DNA of 8,255 nucleotides from Treponema sp. (GTDB taxonomy: Bacteria; Spirochaetota; Spirochaetia; Treponematales; Breznakiellaceae), in assembly GCA_031268245.1 (NCBI GenBank), contig JAIRXN010000173.1, positions 1 to 8,255 of the forward strand. The letters are read 5' to 3'. Every line of letters starts with the position of its first letter. The first letter of the stretch is position 1. The notes beneath the pieces were generated by a model, which worked only from the letters and a program-made list of their open reading frames with translations, searched no databases and was not told the origin of the DNA. Both the position numbers and the translations under genes were made by a program. This document shows, piece by piece, positions 4,462-8,255 of this stretch.

Positions 4462-7002
4462 ATGAATATTTCCACTTATACCGTAAAACCGAAGCTTCCT
4501 CCGGCCTTAAAACCCCTGGAAGAAATAGCCAGGAATCTCTGGCTTTCATGGAATTATGACGCGGTTCAGCTTTTTATTAGACTGGACTATGACGCCTGGA
4601 TGCAGTCGCGGCAGAGCCCTGTCAGGACTCTCGGTATGGCAAATCCTGCACGGCTTGTCCAGGTGGCCAAGGATGACTCCTATCTGGCCGCGCTAAAGGA
4701 AGTGTATGACCGTTTCCTGAGGTATAAGAAGGGCGATACCTGGTACCGGGGCAGCAGGAAGGAAGTGGTGGCCTACTTCTCCATGGAGTACGGCATGGAC
4801 GTGAGCCTTTCCATCTATTCAGGGGGCCTGGGTATCCTTTCGGGCGACCACATGAAGACTTCTTCCGATATGGGGCTCCCCCTGGTGGGTATAGGGCTCC
4901 TCTATCGGCAGGGTTACTTTACCCAGGTGCTCAATGCCGACGGTTTCCAGCAGGAAAGTTATCCGGAAAACGACTGGTATAACATGCCGGTAGAACGGAA
5001 AATCGGCAAGGACGGCCAGCCCCTCAAGATCACCGTGGATCTTGCGGGACGTCAGGCAGTAGCTCAGATCTGGGAAGTAAAGGTCGGCCGTTCTTCCCTG
5101 TTCCTTTTGGATACCAATATTGAAGAAAACGAAGCGGATATACGGAATGTTACCTCCGCCCTCTACGGCGGGGATAAGGAAACCCGGATCAGGCAGGAGA
5201 TTCTCCTCGGTATCGGTGGTATTCGGGCTCTCCGGGCTCTGGGTATCAATCCGGCCGCTACCCACATGAACGAAGGCCATGCCGCATTCCTGGGCCTGGA
5301 GAGGATACGGGAGATCATGGTTGAAAAGGGCTTCAGCTTCTGGGAAGCTTATGAGGCGCTCTGGCCCACCAATATTTTCACTACACACACCCCGGTCCCG
5401 GCGGGAAATGAACGTTTTGACGTTACCCTGCTTGAAAAATACTTCAAAATCTGGCCCCAGATTCTGGGGATCTCCTGGAAAGATTTTTTGGCCCTGGGCC
5501 GGGAACGTCCCAATGATGACCGGGAAAACTTCTGCATGACCGTGCTGGCTCTGAAGCTTGCGGCCTATGCCAACGGCGTGGCCCGGCTCCACGGGGTAGT
5601 TTCCCGCGAGATGTGGAAAGACCTCTGGCCGGGCCTCCCCCTCGATGAGGTGCCTATCCGGCATGTGACTAACGGCGTACACCCCCGTACCTGGATTTCC
5701 AGTGGCATGCTGGATCTTCTTGACCGTTACTTTGGCCCTCATTTTCTCGATCAGCCGACGGATCTCAAGATCTGGAATCGTATGGACAGGATAAGTGATG
5801 AGGAACTCTGGCGTACCCATGAAAGGCGGCGTGAACGCCTCGTGGCCTTTGCGCGGGACCGGATCCGGGAACAGTACAAGCGTACCGGCGCGGTGGAACG
5901 GCGCATGCGTCAGGCGGAAGACGCCCTCTCTCCCTATGCCCTTACCCTCTGTTTTGCCCGGCGTTTTGCTACCTACAAACGCGGCAACCTGCTGCTTCGC
6001 GATCCGGAACGGCTTCTCCGCCTGATTCGGGACAATGACCGGCCTGTGCAGCTCATCTTCGCCGGAAAGGCCCATCCCCACGATCTTCCCGGCAAGGAAC
6101 TGATCCGGGAGATCATTCATTTTGCAGAAAAGTATGATGTTACCAGCCGTATCGTTTTCATCGAAAACTACGATATGACCGTGGCCCGCTACCTTACTTC
6201 GGGCGGGGATGTGTGGCTTAATACCCCCCGGCGGCCCATGGAAGCTTCCGGCACCAGCGGCATGAAGGCTGCCATGAACGGTGTCCTTAACTGTTCGATT
6301 CTGGACGGCTGGTGGGACGAAGCCTACGATCCGGAACTCGGCTGGGCCATAGGCCAGGGGGAACAGTACAACGACGATATCCTTCAGGATGATATTGAAA
6401 GCAAGGCCCTCTACGATATCCTGGAACGGGATCTGATTCCCCTCTTCTATCAGCGGGGCCGTGACGGCCTGCCCCGTGAGTGGATCAAGCTGATGAAGAC
6501 CTGTATGAGCACCATCGGCCAGTCCATGTCCAGCCACCGGATGCTCATGGATTATTCCAACAACTATTACTTCCCGGCCCTCAAGAATTACCGGCGTATT
6601 ATCAAAGATGAATACGCGGAGTCCAAATCTCTTGCGGACTATTTCAGCCGCCTCAAGGAGGCTTGGGACGGGATCAAGATAGAAAGGCTCGACAGCAACT
6701 CCAAACCGGTCATGCAGAGGGGAGACCCTCTTACCGTTACCGCGTACATCGATCTGGGGCCGCTTCACCCGGAGGATCTGTTGGTAGAACTCTATTACGG
6801 GTCTGTTTCCAACCAGGGCAGAGAGATCAGGAATGCCCACCGGGCGGAGATGAAACATACGGGAGTCGATGGAACGAATAATATCTACCAGATCAGGGTA
6901 GAATGCCTGGACACGGGCATGCAGGGCCATACGGTGCGTATCCTGCCGAAACATCCGGCTCTGGTGCATCCCTACAGGACGGGCTTTATCAAGTGGGCAT
7001 AG
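4462..7002 (+). CDS. glgP: glycogen/alpha-glucan phosphorylase (GT35, DUF3417 type)
   Basis: An 846-residue cytoplasmic enzyme that uses phosphate to remove glucose-1-phosphate from the ends of glycogen or other alpha-1,4-glucans. The N-terminus (about 10-100, LPPALKPLEEIARNLWLSWN) is the DUF3417 domain found in the shorter bacterial phosphorylase branch. The catalytic part carries SGGLGILSGDH near 121-131, THMNEGHAAF near 267-276, TNGVH at 403-407 and CFARRFATYKR at 497-507. The pyridoxal-phosphate lysine is K602 in EASGTSGMKAAMNG (594-607). Length and motif order are normal, with no frameshift. The start is supported by homology-like N-terminal sequence but not by a ribosome site. It appears to have its own promoter, and the transporter gene overlaps its last bases. 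No other glycogen gene is in view. Confidence 0.97.
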   Translation: MNISTYTVKPKLPPALKPLEEIARNLWLSWNYDAVQLFIRLDYDAWMQSRQSPVRTLGMANPARLVQVAKDDSYLAALKEVYDRFLRYKKGDTWYRGSRKEVVAYFSMEYGMDVSLSIYSGGLGILSGDHMKTSSDMGLPLVGIGLLYRQGYFTQVLNADGFQQESYPENDWYNMPVERKIGKDGQPLKITVDLAGRQAVAQIWEVKVGRSSLFLLDTNIEENEADIRNVTSALYGGDKETRIRQEILLGIGGIRALRALGINPAATHMNEGHAAFLGLERIREIMVEKGFSFWEAYEALWPTNIFTTHTPVPAGNERFDVTLLEKYFKIWPQILGISWKDFLALGRERPNDDRENFCMTVLALKLAAYANGVARLHGVVSREMWKDLWPGLPLDEVPIRHVTNGVHPRTWISSGMLDLLDRYFGPHFLDQPTDLKIWNRMDRISDEELWRTHERRRERLVAFARDRIREQYKRTGAVERRMRQAEDALSPYALTLCFARRFATYKRGNLLLRDPERLLRLIRDNDRPVQLIFAGKAHPHDLPGKELIREIIHFAEKYDVTSRIVFIENYDMTVARYLTSGGDVWLNTPRRPMEASGTSGMKAAMNGVLNCSILDGWWDEAYDPELGWAIGQGEQYNDDILQDDIESKALYDILERDLIPLFYQRGRDGLPREWIKLMKTCMSTIGQSMSSHRMLMDYSNNYYFPALKNYRRIIKDEYAESKSLADYFSRLKEAWDGIKIERLDSNSKPVMQRGDPLTVTAYIDLGPLHPEDLLVELYYGSVSNQGREIRNAHRAEMKHTGVDGTNNIYQIRVECLDTGMQGHTVRILPKHPALVHPYRTGFIKWA

Positions 7003-7760
7003 AGAAGCACAGACATGCAGTATTTCCTGTACGGCCCGAAGAGTCGTACAGGTATCTTGATACTATTACAGCCTTTTTCACGGTCATATTAGTAGTGAGT
7101 AATGTGGCCTCCTCGGCAAAAATCGTAGATCTGGGTTTTTCTATCTTTGGCATACCCATGGCCTTTGACGGAGGAACCCTGCTTTTCCCCCTTTCCTATG
7201 TGTTCGGCGACATACTCACCGAAGTCTACGGTTTCCGCGCTTCCCGCCGGGTAATCTGGACAGGTTTTGCAGCGCTGATCCTCTCCTCCGCAATATTCTT
7301 CCTGCTTCGCCGTCTTCCCGCTTCTGCGGACTGGGAAGCCTATGCAGGGACTGCCGCTTACGATGCAATCCTGGGAGGCATGAGCACCGGAGGCATTGCC
7401 CTGGCAAGCCTTCTGGGGTACTGGGCCGGAGAATTTTCCAATTCCGTGGTTTTATCGCGGGTGAAGGTAGCCATGAAAGGCCGTTTCCTCTGGGTGAGAA
7501 CCATCGGATCTACGCTGGTTGGGGAATTTCTTGACAGCCTTATCTTTGTCCTTGCGGCAAGCATTGCCGGAGTCTTCGGCTGGACACTTTTCGCAAGCCT
7601 TCTCTTAACCAACTACTTCCTCAAGTGCTTCATCGAAGTGCTCATGACCCCGCTTACCTATGCTGTAATATACGCCCTCAAGAAAGCCGAAGGCGCTGAT
7701 GTCTACGATACGGGAATCCGTTACAGCCCCTTTGCCTCAAGTCTGCGCAGGGAAGCTTAG
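6993..7760 (+). CDS. yhhQ: YhhQ-type queuosine precursor transporter
   Basis: An integral inner-membrane protein, 255 residues from the GTG chosen here, with about six hydrophobic helices starting near 22-42. It carries the family's hallmark block FPLSYVFGDILTEVYGF (65-81), followed by RRVIW (85-89), and later RTIGSTLVGEFLDSLIF (169-185). YhhQ proteins import precursors of the tRNA base queuosine, such as preQ0 or preQ1. The start is uncertain. GTG at 6993 overlaps the end of glgP by 10 bp and has only a poor upstream AGGACGGG. An ATG at 7015 with a better-placed GAGAAG gives MQYFLYGP and would join this frame only through a one-base shift near 7035-7038. The body of the gene is intact. Co-transcription with glgP is likely from the overlap, though the functions look unrelated. 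Confidence 0.9.
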   Translation: MGIEKHRHAVFPVRPEESYRYLDTITAFFTVILVVSNVASSAKIVDLGFSIFGIPMAFDGGTLLFPLSYVFGDILTEVYGFRASRRVIWTGFAALILSSAIFFLLRRLPASADWEAYAGTAAYDAILGGMSTGGIALASLLGYWAGEFSNSVVLSRVKVAMKGRFLWVRTIGSTLVGEFLDSLIFVLAASIAGVFGWTLFASLLLTNYFLKCFIEVLMTPLTYAVIYALKKAEGADVYDTGIRYSPFASSLRREA

Positions 7761-7829
7761 TTGTTGGACTAATTGCCTTACAAAAAACAAAGACCCAGGG
7801 AAAAATATCCATAATTATAAAAATTTTGA

Positions 7830-7867
7830 TTGACAAACCAAGGAATTAATGTATATTCTAAATTTAG
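7830..7867 (+). promoter_or_regulatory. strong promoter and operator-like palindrome before the lipoprotein gene
   Basis: TTGACA (7830-7835), 16 bases, then TATATT (7852-7857) makes a near-consensus promoter. It is preceded by A/T-rich runs (about 7800-7829) that look like an UP element. Directly after the -10 box is the perfect 10-bp palindrome CTAAATTTAG (7858-7867), and CTAAATT repeats at 7871-7877. A repressor bound there would block initiation, but none is identified. Confidence 0.65.
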
Positions 7868-7887
7868 ATACTAAATTAATTATAGTT

Positions 7888-7893
7888 AAGGAG
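7888..7893 (+). promoter_or_regulatory. ribosome binding site for the lipoprotein
   Basis: AAGGAG lies 8 bases before the ATG at 7902 and supports that start. Confidence 0.85.
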
Positions 7894-7901
7894 AATATAC
7901 A

Positions 7902-8255
7902 ATGAAAATCCACAAGAGAAATGACGCCCTTATTCTTTTCGTCCTGTTCCTTGGTCTTGCCTTATCCGCCTGTTCGGAAAACAGGGACAGCAGTCCAGCC
8001 GCGGCGGCCCCTTCAGCCGGGCCTGCCCGGATCCTTGCCGAAGTACCCCACCCAACCAAGGATCCCTATGGCACGTATGATCCGCCCATAACGGTAAAGG
8101 TGGTTCATACGTCCAACGACCAGGCTTTCTGGTTCCCCCAGGGAGATTCTATCGACAGCAACATTTATACCCGGCGTTATGAAAGGGATCTGGGGATCAA
8201 ATACGAATTCCTCTGGACCAGTCCCGGTTCTCAGTCGGCGGAAAAATTCAACCTG
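7902..8255 (+). CDS. ABC transporter substrate-binding lipoprotein (N-terminal part)
   Basis: The first 118 codons of a gene that runs off the right edge. Residues 1-6 are basic (MKIHKR), a hydrophobic stretch follows (9-20), then the lipobox LSAC (21-24) with C24 as the lipidated residue. A Ser/Ala/Pro-rich tether follows to about residue 45. The mature part begins with YDPPITVKVVHTSND and continues with DSNIYTRRYERDLGIKYEF. This pattern (PPI-x-V..., then N-x-x-T-R-x-Y-E-x-x-LGI) is typical of class-1 extracellular solute-binding proteins of the LipO/YtcQ-like kind, which deliver sugars or oligosaccharides to an ABC importer. It would be anchored outside the inner membrane. The substrate cannot be told, and permease genes would be expected nearby, outside the window. 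Confidence 0.88.
   Translation, partial: MKIHKRNDALILFVLFLGLALSACSENRDSSPAAAAPSAGPARILAEVPHPTKDPYGTYDPPITVKVVHTSNDQAFWFPQGDSIDSNIYTRRYERDLGIKYEFLWTSPGSQSAEKFNL

Noticed and set aside
4819..6969. 716-codon open frame on the minus strand opposite glgP
   Set aside because: glgP on the plus strand has all catalytic motifs; the antisense reading shows no recognisable domain and is best explained by the codon pattern of glgP.
7757..7772. TTAGT/ACTAA hairpin at the yhhQ stop codon as a terminator
   Set aside because: A 5-bp AT-rich stem with no T-tract is too weak to call.

Overview
The window is a moderately GC-rich bacterial chromosome segment with short AT-rich gaps that carry the control signals. 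It suggests a spirochaete, most likely a gut-type Treponema. The hints are a FliL-type periplasmic protein, a class-1 solute-binding lipoprotein with an SAC lipobox, a DUF3417-type glucan phosphorylase and palindromic intergenic repeats. This placement is inference: no rRNA or marker gene is present.

Left edge (1-566): a possible C-terminal scrap of an upstream gene, a minus-strand remnant of an IS30-type transposase, about 170 bases of unassigned sequence, then a promoter enclosed by a 9-bp inverted repeat and a leader of about 100 nt with several hairpins. This leads into an iron-containing alcohol dehydrogenase (567-1730). A small cupin protein (1767-2111, minus strand) converges on it.

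Middle (2112-4461): a divergent intergenic region with a near-perfect 34-bp palindrome precedes a membrane-anchored FliL-like protein (2225-2815). A related hairpin sits on that gene's stop codon. Next is a compact three-gene operon: a small three-helix membrane protein resembling DUF6249, an ECF sigma factor overlapping it by ATGA, and a membrane anti-sigma factor with an HX3CX2C zinc motif. A possible ECF-type promoter lies upstream, which would fit autoregulation.

Right part (4462-8255): an 846-residue glycogen/alpha-glucan phosphorylase whose promoter lies so close to the ATG that its mRNA may be leaderless; a YhhQ-type queuosine-precursor transporter overlapping its end, with an unclear start; and the first 118 codons of a sugar-type ABC transporter lipoprotein behind a strong promoter with an operator-like palindrome. 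Glucan breakdown, sugar uptake and an alcohol dehydrogenase fit a fermentative carbohydrate lifestyle. Nothing shows that the genes form one pathway. I found no CRISPR array, tRNA, rRNA, intact mobile element or clear new system. The most unusual signals are regulatory and repeat-like.
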